NCBI RefSeq assembly: GCF_018143015.1
Contig: NC_054758.1
Location: forward strand, 6,745,001-6,809,000
Reading direction: 5' to 3'
Source: Lytechinus variegatus
Taxonomy: Eukaryota; Echinodermata; Echinoidea; Temnopleuroida; Toxopneustidae
Length of the DNA: 64,000 nucleotides
This document shows positions 35,930 through 46,615 of the stretch, piece after piece. Below the pieces are notes generated by a model. The model saw only the letters and a program-made list of their open reading frames with translations. It did no database searches and was not told the DNA's origin. How positions within the stretch are numbered: position 1 is the first letter of the stretch; every line of letters starts with the position of its first letter. Position numbers and translations under genes: made by a program.

Positions 35930-36400
35930 CCGAATCTTCATTATTCCGAAGGTTCGGATATTCCGAAGGTTCGTTATTCCGAAGGTTCGTATTTCCGAAG
36001 GTTCGTAAGTCCGAAAACGAAATGAGGTTCGTTAGTCCGAAAACAAAGTGAGGTTCGTAATTCCTATGGTTCGGTAATCCGAAAACGAAATGAGGTTCGT
36101 AATTCCAAAGGTTTGTAAGTCCGAAAACGTAATGATTAACGAACCTTATTTCGTTTTCGGACTAACGAACCTTCGGAAGAACGAAACTTATTTCGTTTTC
36201 GGATTAACGAACCTTCGGAACTCACTATCGAACCTTATTTTCGTTTTCGGACTAACGAACCTTCGGAACAACGAACCTTATTTCGTTTTCGGATTAACGA
36301 ACCTTCGGAACATCGAACCTTACTTCGTTTTCGGATTATCGAGTTTTCGGAACAACGAAGCTTCGGATTAACGAACATCGAGGTATAGGCAATTTACGCG
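35930..36400. repeat. Inverted pair of tandem arrays (CCGAAGGTTCGT unit)
   Basis: Left of about 36130 the unit reads TTCCGAAGGTTCGTAATTCC and CCGAAAACGAAATGAGG; right of it the same unit runs in reverse (AACGAACCTTCGGAA, TTTCGTTTTCGGA). The open frame over the right half (FVFGLTNLRN repeated) is a by-product of the repeat and not a gene. Confidence 0.85.
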
Positions 36401-37030
36401 TTTCGGAATTACGAAGTGTAACCTCATTTCCTATGTACTTTACTGTTTTTTTGTCAAGCGTTCTCAGATGCGTATGTGTAGGTATGGGTGTGTGTGTGTG
36501 TTTGTGTAGTTTGTGTGTGTTTTTGGTTACTGACACTAAAAAACTATTTACACAAATTGGAAAAGCTCCTAAAATTTTGGGTACAAGTCAGAAACGACTC
36601 TGCTGACCTCTAGAGGTCAAAGAACTTAAGGCCAACGAACTCCAAATATCTAAACATTGATTTTTTGCATCGTTAGTTTATAATAAACATTTTTTTGTCA
36701 AAATAGTCATTTAATGTAGATTGTTAGGGCATCTTTATAGTTTAGAGATAATTTGTGTATTATAATTGTATTATAATTGTTTGACCTTTGACCCTAGAAA
36801 GCTGGTTAATGTCAATGACCTTAGCATTTCAGAATATTGATACTTAGCATCTTTGGTTTTTTGCAAACATGCCTTTCGTGTAAAAATTACAATACAATTT
36901 GTTACAGCAGATTGCATTCCCATAAAGTTCCTTCAATGACATACTAAAATTCCAGAAAAAAATAGAAGTGGTCGAAAGCCGTTTAAGTTGCAAAAATCAA
37001 AACTTGCAACAAATTGTATTATCTCGGGTT
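36401..37030. other. No supported gene; decayed repeat sequence
   Basis: It contains GT-rich tracts near 36488-36520 and scattered AGGTCAAAG / TGACCTTTGACC words that echo the array at 37031-37990. A stretch near 36900-37010 resembles 29905-30000. Confidence 0.35.
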
Positions 37031-37990
37031 TTTGTCTCACCTGCGAAGCAAAGTGAGACTATAGGCGCCGCTTTCCCGACGGCGACGGCGACGGCGGCGG
37101 CGGCGTCAACATCAAATCTTAACCTGAGGTTAAGTTTTTGAAATGACATCATAACTTAGAAAGTATATGGACCTAGTTAATAAAACTTGGCCATAAGGTT
37201 AATCAAGTATTACTGAACATCCTAATAGAGTTTCATGTCACATGACCAAGGTCAAAGGTCATTTAGGGTCAATGAACTTAGACCATGTTGGAGGAATCAA
37301 CATCGAAATCTTAACCTGAGGTTAAGTTTTTGAAATGTCATCATAACTTAGAAAATATATGGACCTAGTTCATGAAACTTGGACATAAGGTTAATCAAGT
37401 ATCAATGAACATCCTGCATGAGTTTCACGTCACATGACCAAGGTCAAAGGTCATTTAGGGTCAATGAACTTTGGACGAATTGGGGATATCTGTTGAATTC
37501 CCATCATAACTTTGAAAGTTTATGGATCTGATTCATGAAACTTGGACATAATAGTAATCAAGCATCACTGAACATTTTGTGCAAGTTTCAGGTCACATGA
37601 TCAAGGTCAAAGGTCATTTAGGGTCAATGAACTTTGGCCGAATCGGGGGTATCTGTTGAATTACCATCATAACTTTGAAAGTTTATGGATCTGATTCATG
37701 AAACTTGTACATAAGAGTAATCAAGTATCACTTAACATCCTGTTCCAGTTTCAGGTCACATGATCAAGGTCAAAGGTCATGTAAGGTCAATGAACTTTGG
37801 CCATGTTGGGGTTTTTTGTTGAATAACCATCATATCTCTGTAAGTTTATTGGTCTAGTTCATAAAAAGAGGACATAAGAGTAACCATGTATCACTGAACA
37901 TCTTGTGCGAGTTAGAGTAGTATGCAAAGTCAGCACTGCTGCTATATTGAACCGCGTGATGCAGGTGAGACGGCCAGAGGCATTCCACTT
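37031..37990. repeat. Tandem-repeat element carrying four perfect DR1 motifs
   Basis: The ends are weakly inverted (GTCTCACCTGCGAAGC at left, GATGCAGGTGAGAC at right). Inside, a unit of about 163-192 bp repeats about four and a half times (TCATAACTT..., CATGAAACTTGGACATAA, TCAAGTATCA). Each full unit has AGGTCAAAGGTCA, at 37249, 37441, 37604 and 37767. A (CGGCGA)n-type tract sits near 37075-37105. The DR1 form is the consensus for RXR/HNF4/COUP-type nuclear receptors; whether any binds is unknown. Confidence 0.8.
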
Positions 37991-38142
37991 GTTTCAGAGT
38001 CACGGACGACACTGTTGTTCTGATTCGCCGATTTTCGGAAAAGACCTGTTTGTCATCCAACGGCTTGTGACAATGGATTATATTCGTTCTGGAAAGCATC
38101 TGCGCACTGATTGCAAAAATTCCTTGCTATTTTCATGTAGAG

Positions 38143-38599
38143 GTATAAGCCAGTTCGTAGTTCCTTTCTGCGCATGATCAAAAGATTCTACGCATGATCA
38201 GAAGAAGGTCATTTGTACTAAAGTGACATGGCGCTTTAAAATCTAATGAGATAAGCACCAACTTTGATGTCTTGATTATTTACATATTCTTTTGAATTGT
38301 CGTTTTCATTTACATTCACAAAAAAACAACAATGCTTCCACGAACGACTGGTATTTCACAGTTTGTCAAGTACATTGTGCAACATGCTAAGATACGCATC
38401 AAAAGTAGGAATGCAACAAATACCTTCATTAAGTGTTCATTGGTGTGCTATTCTAGTCACCTGGTCTAATTAATTTCTTCATCATGCTATGTAAGGCAAG
38501 CTTACGTAATATCTTGCTTTGAAATCTGCCTATCATGATGAAATAAATGAAAGGTCATTTGACCAAAATTTCCCATGAAGTAACTACGAACTGGTCTAT
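38143..38599. mobile_element. Inverted-repeat MITE-like element
   Basis: Left end TAAGCCAGTTCGTAGTTCC pairs with the right end reversed, AGACCAGTTCGTAGTTACTT. Inner words (AAGGTCATTTGTACTAAAGT; GGTCAAATGACCTTTCAT reversed) also pair. About 457 bp, non-coding. Confidence 0.65.
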
Positions 38600-39378
38600 T
38601 CGCTATATCGCGAAATGATTCTTCATCTCATTTCATGAAGGAAAGCACGATCCCGCGAATGCAATACTTGTTTTAAAGACCAGCGACTTTAAAGAATCAT
38701 GAACACTGTGCTTTGATCGTAGTTATGGACGAATGAGTTGACGATTCAACATCACCATCATCGCAATCTGTGATAAACACCTGTTTTGCCAACGTTGGAC
38801 TTCAACCTTTTAAGCTCTTGTAGAGTAGTCGTGTTTGTACTCCGTCTTAGTAAAGATATCATTTACCATCAATATTATTGGTCGGTGTATGGTACGTGCA
38901 AATCATCCACGCATTTATCCTATCATTGCCGGAATGATTATTCCGTAACCAAGTTACATTTTGATGATTTGAGCTTCATGGGATTGACCATCATATATAG
39001 ATTACAGGGCTAAATTGCATTCCGCATTACCCAATGCACAGTTGGAGTAGCTAATCTTCTGCCAGAATAACAATGTCTGCAATGTTTTTAGCATTGAAAA
39101 TATTGTCAGATCTATTTCCATTCATCAGAATATATTGGGATCATCATTTCTTATCATTTTTTTCTTGAGGTAAGTCATTTATACTTAAGGGTATAACAGT
39201 TAGCGGTCGGGAGGTCAGAATAAAATTTCATGAAATATATATATATATTTATATATATATGTGTAAAGCTTTACATGTCCAACAGCTTTTTGGCAACTCT
39301 TTTTATCTTAATATTGTAAAGAAATGTTCTCTTCATCCATTTCTTCACTATATTTATATATATATATATATATACATA
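38600..39378. other. No supported gene
   Basis: AT-rich DNA with (TA)n patches at about 39236-39260 and 39354-39374. Confidence 0.4.
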
Positions 39379-39938
39379 CAGTGCGTATCAAAAAACGGGA
39401 CAGTTTTGAGTCTAAAACAAATGTATATTTTGATGTTAATAAATGATCTGAGATAATATCTTTGAAATGCCATTTAAACAAATAAATTTTGTTCATGCTT
39501 GAGCGAACATACGTTTTTGCCTGGAGTTCAAAAGAGGCTTGCGCCATAATAGCGAAAATTAAACATTTGATGATCAGACTTTTGGCTAAACAGCAGACTT
39601 CCTCTTCATCTTTTCATTATCTTTGCCATAATTTTTAAATTTATGCTGTCAAATCTCGTTTACAAGCTTATTAGTTTACCTATTTTTTTTTCATTTAAAC
39701 TTCTTTTACCTTTGAATTTTCCTTCATAAAGAACAACAACACTTTTTGTCAACCCGAGTAAGAAGATTTGCATTATTAATCGGCATAATTTGTAATTATT
39801 CAAATCCCGTTATTATGTAAAACATTATGTAAAGGATAATACTTCAGAGCACCCATTGACACCAAAATATAGAGATCATAATTTGAAACAAAAAATTTTA
39901 TAGACTTTTCAAATCTGTCCCGTTTTTTATACGCACTG
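39379..39938. mobile_element. Tc1/mariner-like non-autonomous element
   Basis: The ends CAGTGCGTATCAAAAAACGG and (reversed right) CAGTGCGTATAAAAAACGGG match over about 30 bp, continue into GACAG(T/A)TTTGA, and are flanked on both sides by TA. TA flanks and CAGTGCGTAT ends fit the Tc1/mariner group. At 560 bp with no transposase frame it is a deletion derivative. Confidence 0.8.
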
Positions 39939-39944
39939 TATGTA

Positions 39945-40030
39945 AATATATATACATGTAATTTATATATATATATATAAATATATATTATATATATATA
40001 TATATATATTATATACATGTATATATATGT
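39945..40030. repeat. TA microsatellite
   Basis: Long (TA)n with CATG interruptions, immediately outside the Tc1/mariner-like element. Confidence 0.9.
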
Positions 40031-40165
40031 TCATACATTCATACCATGGTTAGTTCCGTCCACTACTGTCGGTTTCACGCTTTCGGCGATCTTCGGGCAG
40101 ACTGATGGTTTGACGGCTTGGTTGAGTCTGCATGCTGCGATGGGTCGTCACACCTGGCCGGTGTC

Positions 40166-40648
40166 TGTGGGTATCACAGGCCTAATTCATTCCCCATAGA
40201 CTCATGTGTTAAATTGGCACTTTAAAAAAATCATAAAAAATAAGGATGAAATTCGGGGGTCGAATGTTTACTATTAGTGGATAGTATGTATATCTGGCAA
40301 TCCGTATCTGATCAGAAAAGGGTCCCTCGACCGGCTCATTTTAAAAATAAATTGGCGTGTTTGAAGACATCTTCGGGGGGAGCAGATTCATCACCTCGAA
40401 CAGCAAAATAGCCCTAATCCTTCCGCCAGTCAAAATATAGTCCAAAATTGGTGATATTTCTTCCCAATTTGGGAAAAGGAAGTTCAGTAATTACCAAAAA
40501 TAGAATCAGTGTTAGATGGACAATCATAATATGCATACACTTTGTCAATCAGCCATATCAAAATAAAAAAAAATAGCGATGGGTTGGCTCGAATGAATAT
40601 CTATGGCCTGCCACTAGCATGACTAGTGATTAGGCCCGTGTAACCTGT
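40166..40648. mobile_element. Element family TIR-480, copy 2
   Basis: Starts GGTATCACAGGCCTAAT and ends with the inverted GGCCCGTGTAACC. It matches 41631-42096 almost base for base, including 170 consecutive bases with one change, and 31332-31804 less closely. Non-coding. Confidence 0.75.
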
Positions 40649-41630
40649 ATTGTTTGGCACATGAAGGTTTCTTTTTAATTTACCTTCCTGGCTTTTCTTT
40701 AACATCTGTACACTCACTTTATCACAAAGAAATGCATGAAATATACAGATGTGTTATGTAATGACCAATTTTAATGTTACTCCTAATGTCTAGTGCCCTA
40801 TGGATTTACACACATCCTACATGCCTATACGTAGCTCAACAATGGATGCAATGTAGGGCCTAAATCCTATAATGCAAATTGTAGATATGAATAGTGTGCA
40901 TATCTGGATTCAAGATCTGCCCACAATATAAATACCAGATTCACATGAGTTAAATTAGATAACAATAAAAAGAAATGAGAATCAACATACAAGCATACTG
41001 TACATTCACATCTTCCTATGACAAGGGCCCAAGCCAGGGTGTAAGAGAGGGAGACAGGGAGAGAGGGAGGGGGGTTAGATGGCTTGTATTCTAAATGGAT
41101 GGGGGCTAGTCTGGCTAGAAGTCAGTTAAAGTTGAACAAGATAGCAGTAGCACTCATTCTCTGCCCCCACCCCCACCATATTAACCATGCTTTTCTCTAC
41201 CCCCCCCCCCCTCTTGAATCCACCACTCTTCAGCCAAATTCTAAAGTTTTCTCTTCTAATTCATTTCCCCATGAACCAATTTCACAAGTGCAATTGATGC
41301 AAGGCCTATCTAATGTGTACTATATCTTGTGATGGGTGCTATACACGATTTACAGCAGCGCTCGTCGGTATACGAAAACACACGACAACATGCAACCCAG
41401 AGACAAACACACGCACAGCCTAGCCTAGGTACACAAACACAGAGTTACTAATCACAATTTGTTACCTGTTATACCCCCTATGTAGCCTTGTATATAGCCA
41501 TGAAGTTCAGTTTTTGGACCTCTTGATGATTGAAACATGTATACTAGTGAAAGCAATCTGCTACTGAAGAGTTAGGGCAGGTATTTCATCCACTAGGGAA
41601 TTCCCTATGTAATAGGCTATGGTCATGGTT
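40649..41630. other. Non-coding DNA between two near-identical TIR-480 copies
   Basis: GA-rich tract (41040-41075) and C-runs (41163-41210). No gene recognised. The copies on either side are in direct orientation. Confidence 0.4.
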
Positions 41631-42096
41631 ACAGGTATCACAGGCCTAATTCATTCCCCATAGACTCATGTGTTAAATTGGCACTTTAAAAAAATCATAA
41701 AAAATAAGGATGAAATTCGGGGGTCGAATGTTTACTACCAGTGGATAGGATATATATCTGGCAATCCATATCTGATCAGAAAAGGGTCCCTCGACCGGCT
41801 CATTTTAAAAATAAATTGGCGTGTTTGAAGACATCTTCGGGGGGAGCAGATTCATCACCTCAAACAGCAAAATAGCCCTAATCCTTCCGCCAGTCAAAAT
41901 ATAGTCCAAAATTGGTGATATTTCTTCCCAATTTGGGAAAAGGAAGTTCAGTAATTACCAAAAATAGAATCAGTGTTAGATGGACAATCATATGCATACA
42001 CTTTGTCAATCAGCCATATCAAAAAAAAAAATAGCAATGGGTTGGCTCGAATGACTATCTATGGCCTGCCACTAGCGATTAGGCCGTGTAACCTGT
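41631..42096. mobile_element. Element family TIR-480, copy 3
   Basis: The left end ACAGGTATCACAGGCCTAAT pairs with the right end reversed, ACAGGTTACACGGCCTAAT. A young copy, as judged by its likeness to 40166-40648. Confidence 0.75.
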
Positions 42097-45000
42097 GGCG
42101 GCAGTTTGATATTATTTCTGATTTTTGTTGAGGCACTTTTTTTCTATTGGTGATAATGACCTTTTTCTCTTCTAGCAGAGATTGCATATATATATATATA
42201 GATACTACGTTATATTTCTGTAGCATTTGAATCGTAATATGTATTTACATTCCCAGCACATCTCTATTTGATTTATGTTATGGGAGCGGCATGTGGGGCA
42301 CATGCCTCCGGGTATTGAATTTCACTTTTGCGCCCCTGGCCCACTCGCCGCTCCCAAGTTTCTTCCCATGTTTGTAAAATTGTATTTTATTTGTATTTTA
42401 TTTTATTTGTTCAAATTGGTAAAACAAAAAAATAACTTAATAAGTAAATAACAATAATAATAGTTATTTATCATCTACATAATCATGTTTAGTGTCATTC
42501 TGTTTTAAATCTATGAACCTACATTAGGAGATTTTCGCGATTACTACTAAAATACGCGCATGGCTAGAAAGGGGTCTGTGTGTTATTGTTCCTCTAATTT
42601 TGTAAACATGGTATCGTAAACAACTTGCATGAATACATGGAAATTATATGTCTGACATGTCTGAGAAATAGGCAATCGCATTCACCACCCCCCTCCAAAA
42701 AAAATCACAACTCTCCTCTCTGCTAAAATAATCATATCTTCAAACATCTCTTCATCAACACTCTTTGAATAATTATAACGTAGGCGTATAGTCATCTCTC
42801 ACGGCGACATTTGCTTTGACATAGGTAGTCCAATTTCTACTCGGTTTATATTAAGGCGCAATTTCTATTTGTAACAACATGGTATGTACACTGCTCTAAG
42901 TATGGCTATTATCTGCCTGAGATTATGAATTAGAAACAGGTATAGACTCATCTGTCTCTTTCCCTTCAATAAATGTAGATTTTATTTTCATTTATTTATT
43001 TTATTTATTTCCCTTTTCTTCTATATTTTGCTCCATCGTGTATTCTCGTCCTTTATTAATATTTTTCGTTATATCCTCATTCCCTTTTTTATTTGTTCTC
43101 TTCTATTTTTTAGATTGACGTGTGTTTTCTTCATATTTTCTTCTTTGTCATCATAATCTTCTTCTAGTACTATTTTTCCTTCGCATTGTTTCTGTAATTT
43201 TGCCAATTATTATTATTAGTATATAGTAAAAGCCTTGATATCATTATTAGTATTATTATTGTAGTTATTATCATTCTTAATATTTCATTATTCTACCAAT
43301 AATTTTGTTGTTCTACCTAGGGACTCTGCTAACCATCTAGTATTGTTACATGTTTTAATTTTCATCCTTTCTCTCATAATTATGATTTCATTTGTTCAAA
43401 ACCATCTTTATAAACTTTCTATTCCACAATTCATTATGAAAAGATAATGTCTTATTTTAAAATCGACATTGAGTGCCCCTCAATATCATACCATTGTTAT
43501 CATTTCCTACATTTAGATTAACACAATGGTCGTAAATACCAAAATGTGTTTAACGAGACATAACATAAACCAGCTACACGTTTTATCATTAAGCATTTCC
43601 TAAAGGGGTGGTCTCAGATATGATTAATAATTTATAATTGTTTTACGTTTTATAACATTAATACAACATTATACGTAGCATTTTCTTAAGACGTGTTTCA
43701 AAAAATTAATTTATAAACATGACTAATTTTTTAAAGGATTTTATTTGAATATCTGTCAAAACGTAAATAAAAGTTGAAAACTATTTTCTTTACAACGGCT
43801 AATAGTTTATTTTACACAAAAATATGCCTTGATAGTACCAAGACCATCTATTTCCTCATTTTATAGTAATGCAAATTTGTAAAGTTCCAAAAACCAGTAT
43901 TCATATTCAATTTACCTGTCAAGTGGTACCAGTATTTTGGAAAAAAAAATCTGTATTAATAAATGCTTTGTTTGATGTAAAGATTGCTTTGAATTAAAAA
44001 ATATCCTAATGAGTCATGGGATATAAAAACAAAAATGAGTGTGGTTAACTTTATCTTAAACTGTTCACAATTTGTAATTTATAGGAATAAGATATCTTGG
44101 AAAAGACAAACATATGACCGATGATCTTTATTTTATTTAAAAAACAAATCGAGTTTATTTCTAAAAACTGTTATCAGAAGAGACTTGATTTAAAACAGGT
44201 CTCAAGGGTTCCTTTAATCTTTTAGTTCATGTTTAGTGTTCACTTATATATATTTTTGTATGTGACTTTTGTATAGAACGATTGTAAATGAATAAAGTCC
44301 CAGTTATGAGGATTAAAGAAGAACAGTACAATAATATTTTCATAACTTATACGTCACATTTTAATGGTTTTATTTCAAATTGGGCATTCGATAAATAGGA
44401 GAATGTTTGACAAATATATAGTACTGAGAACCCTTTTTTTAAAAGACCCATTTAAAAAACTAGCATTTGGCATCCGTCATAATGTCATTAATTTGTAAAT
44501 TCATATTCATTTTATCGGTACACGCCTTTAGGCACATAATTATAACAGGATTGTCCACATAATTTATTTTTTTATTAGAAACATTTTTTTTCAGCAAATG
44601 CATTTTGATGTCTAAATCTCGGTAGCATCATAATTTCTCGAGTCTTTTCATAAACCGCCTTACTCAATACCTCTCTCTTTGTCTCTTGTTCATGCCCTGT
44701 TTTCTATATTTAGGTGCATATTCTAAGAGGCAAGCGGAAAAAAAGAGTTAAATATCAATTTCAAGGTAACAATTGATTGCCCTCTCTTCATTACCGCTGC
44801 AAGAAAAGATAATACTGAAGGATTTGAGTATCGACTAAATTCTTTGGGATTGTACAGAATAGGGTTGATGGCGGAAGGACGGTCGACAGTGAATATCTAT
44901 TCAATTGTGATATTTTTCTTTGAATTTTTCTCTTGAGCTGGAAATTTTAGAATTGATCAGAGTTAGGTCACGTGATTAAGTAGCTTGAAAATTAATCTAA

Positions 45001-45280
45001 CTTATGTGCGTGTATATAGCATGGTGTTTTTGTTTGCCAATGACTTTGTGCTTATATGTTTGTGAGGGTTTTGTGTGTGTGTGTGTGAGGGTGTGTTTCC
45101 AGTAATTACATGCGCGAATATCATTTTTCAAACATTTTTATAACTGATTTCATTGTTTCTCCTTTAAGTTATATATGATTTATGCTGGTATTAAGTTAGT
45201 GAAAAATGTCCAAATATGAAATGTAAAATATTATGCGTTTTGAAATGTTAATTTGAAATGTTATTATTTTTTGTTCATGG
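42097..45280. other. Long AT-rich stretch without recognised genes
   Basis: No frame of useful length in either strand and no paired repeat found. It ends at a poly(A)-tail-like sequence (45287-45318), so part of it may be the untranslated 3' region of a retrocopied transcript. Confidence 0.4.
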
Positions 45281-45286
45281 AATCAG

Positions 45287-45318
45287 AATAAAACAATATG
45301 AAAAAAAAAAAAAAAAAA
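45287..45318 (+). other. AATAAA followed by an 18-base A run: retro-tail-like 3' end
   Basis: AATAAA (45287-45292), eight bases, then 18 consecutive A. This spacing is typical of the end of a reverse-transcribed poly(A) RNA. No coding part is seen upstream. Confidence 0.45.
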
Positions 45319-45382
45319 TCATGCACAATGTTAAAGGTATGTGCATAGCGTATTTGACGTGATGATGAAGTTGATGACTTAT

Positions 45383-45768
45383 GGGCGATTCCATACGTGT
45401 CGTACGGGACATTTTGACAACAATTTCTAGTTTCCTAGCTGAATGCTTGAGCGATAAAATATTCTTTTTGTCAATGATGTAAGCTTTTGTGCGCAGTCAT
45501 GTGATAAACTACTAACCAAAAAAAATGATTATGGTAAATTATTGGTGAAAATATTGTGTGTCGTAGGGGACGCAGAAATGTCCCTTACGACACGCAACAG
45601 TTTAAGCTCTAATCTATGGACAACATATTTTTGTTGGTTGTCAGTTTTTGCATGTCTACCTATCGGTACTTCAATATTACCACAATGCATATTTAAGTTC
45701 TTTGTTCGTTTGGACAGAAGGTTGAATAATATTGTGAAAATGACTGATTTTCTAGCATGGAATCGCCC
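45383..45768. mobile_element. Inverted-repeat MITE flanked by TTAT
   Basis: Left GGGCGATTCCATAC pairs with right GGGCGATTCCATGC (reversed). Around position 45560 there is an inner hairpin (TGTCGTAGGGGACG..GTCCCTTACGACAC). TTAT at 45379-45382 and again immediately after the right end is a likely target duplication. Confidence 0.65.
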
Positions 45769-45949
45769 TTATCTGAGTGTGAGGGTTTGTGTATGGGTGT
45801 GTTTTTCGTGGGGAGTGTGTGTATGAGTTTCCCTTTCCCTCTTGCCCCCCCCCCCCTTCTATCCCATCTTTGTTGCCCCCTCTTTCCTCGTGTCCTTTTC
45901 ATTTTTTTATAAATAATTTGTTTATTGTAATAATAATTGCAATAATAAT

Positions 45950-46020
45950 CTCTATTAAGTCTATGAACAACATATTTTTGTTGGTTGTCAGTTTTTGTCA
46001 GTTTGTGCATGTCTATATTG
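45950..46020. repeat. Direct repeat of part of the 45383-45768 element
   Basis: ACAACATATTTTTGTTGGTT plus GTCAGTTTTTG..CATGTCTA occurs at 45618-45658 inside the element and again here outside it, in the same orientation. Confidence 0.6.
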
Positions 46021-46121
46021 CAATAATAATACTTATTACCTATGTCTGTATCATTCTAAGGGTCGAAATTTGTTTGCAGTCAAACTAGTAATGCACTGTA
46101 TAAAGTAATACTATACTCAGT

Positions 46122-46615
46122 GGCCCGTATTCTGATAGCAGGTTTAACTTAAACATGTTAAACCCAGGTTTAAAGTTGTGGTTTAAGTATGGATAGCAAA
46201 CTGTTACATAAATCACTAACAGAAGATTATGTCATACTTCAGCTCATTTGGCTCTCAAATCATTCATAATTGTCTAAGAAGTATAAATAGATGATTGTCT
46301 TCACCATCGATGAATTAGGAAAGAGCACAGTAAGCATAAGAAACATACAACTTAATAAAATTTTTGATACTCTTGGCTGCCCATATTTAACATGTTTAAT
46401 ACCTTGGTCACATATGATCTACGGCAGCCGTACGGCGAGTCGACAACAGCCGTTTTATTAATTTCAATTCAAACCACCTTATGTAGTTGGTACAAAAAAA
46501 GTTGAAAGGACTGTTTTCGACTCGCCGTACGGCCGCTGTAGAGCAAATGTGACCATGGTATAAACCACCACTTTAAACCTGGGTTTAAGTTAAACCTGCC
46601 ATCAGAATACGGGCC
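46122..46615. mobile_element. Foldback element, family FB1, interrupted by another foldback
   Basis: Terminal repeats GGCCCGTATTCTGATAGCAG and (right) CCTGCCATCAGAATACGGGC. The loop is in the same orientation as 24722-25030. The right terminal repeat is split by the element at 46402-46558. Confidence 0.8.
46402..46558. mobile_element. Nested TA-flanked hairpin MITE
   Basis: Left CCTTGGTCACATATGATCTA and right reversed CCATGGTCACATTTGCTCTA, both continuing to GCCGTACGGCGAGTCG, with TA on each side. It sits inside the right terminal repeat of the FB1 element, so it is the younger of the two. Confidence 0.8.

Noticed and set aside
36090-36371. 93-codon frame with repeating FVFGLTNLRN
   Set aside because: It lies wholly in a tandem repeat; the period of the protein equals the DNA repeat.
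35930-36400. CRISPR-like array
   Set aside because: Repeat units are contiguous without unique spacers, switch orientation in the middle, and the genome is eukaryotic.
40166-42096. LTR-type element with 480-bp terminal repeats around 1 kb
   Set aside because: A third copy stands alone with its own 4-bp target duplication, the ends are inverted repeats rather than TG...CA, and the interior has no coding or primer-site features that I recognise.
45542-46088. Overlapping frames of 94-105 codons
   Set aside because: They fall in a hairpin MITE and its flanking low-complexity DNA, and have no family motif.
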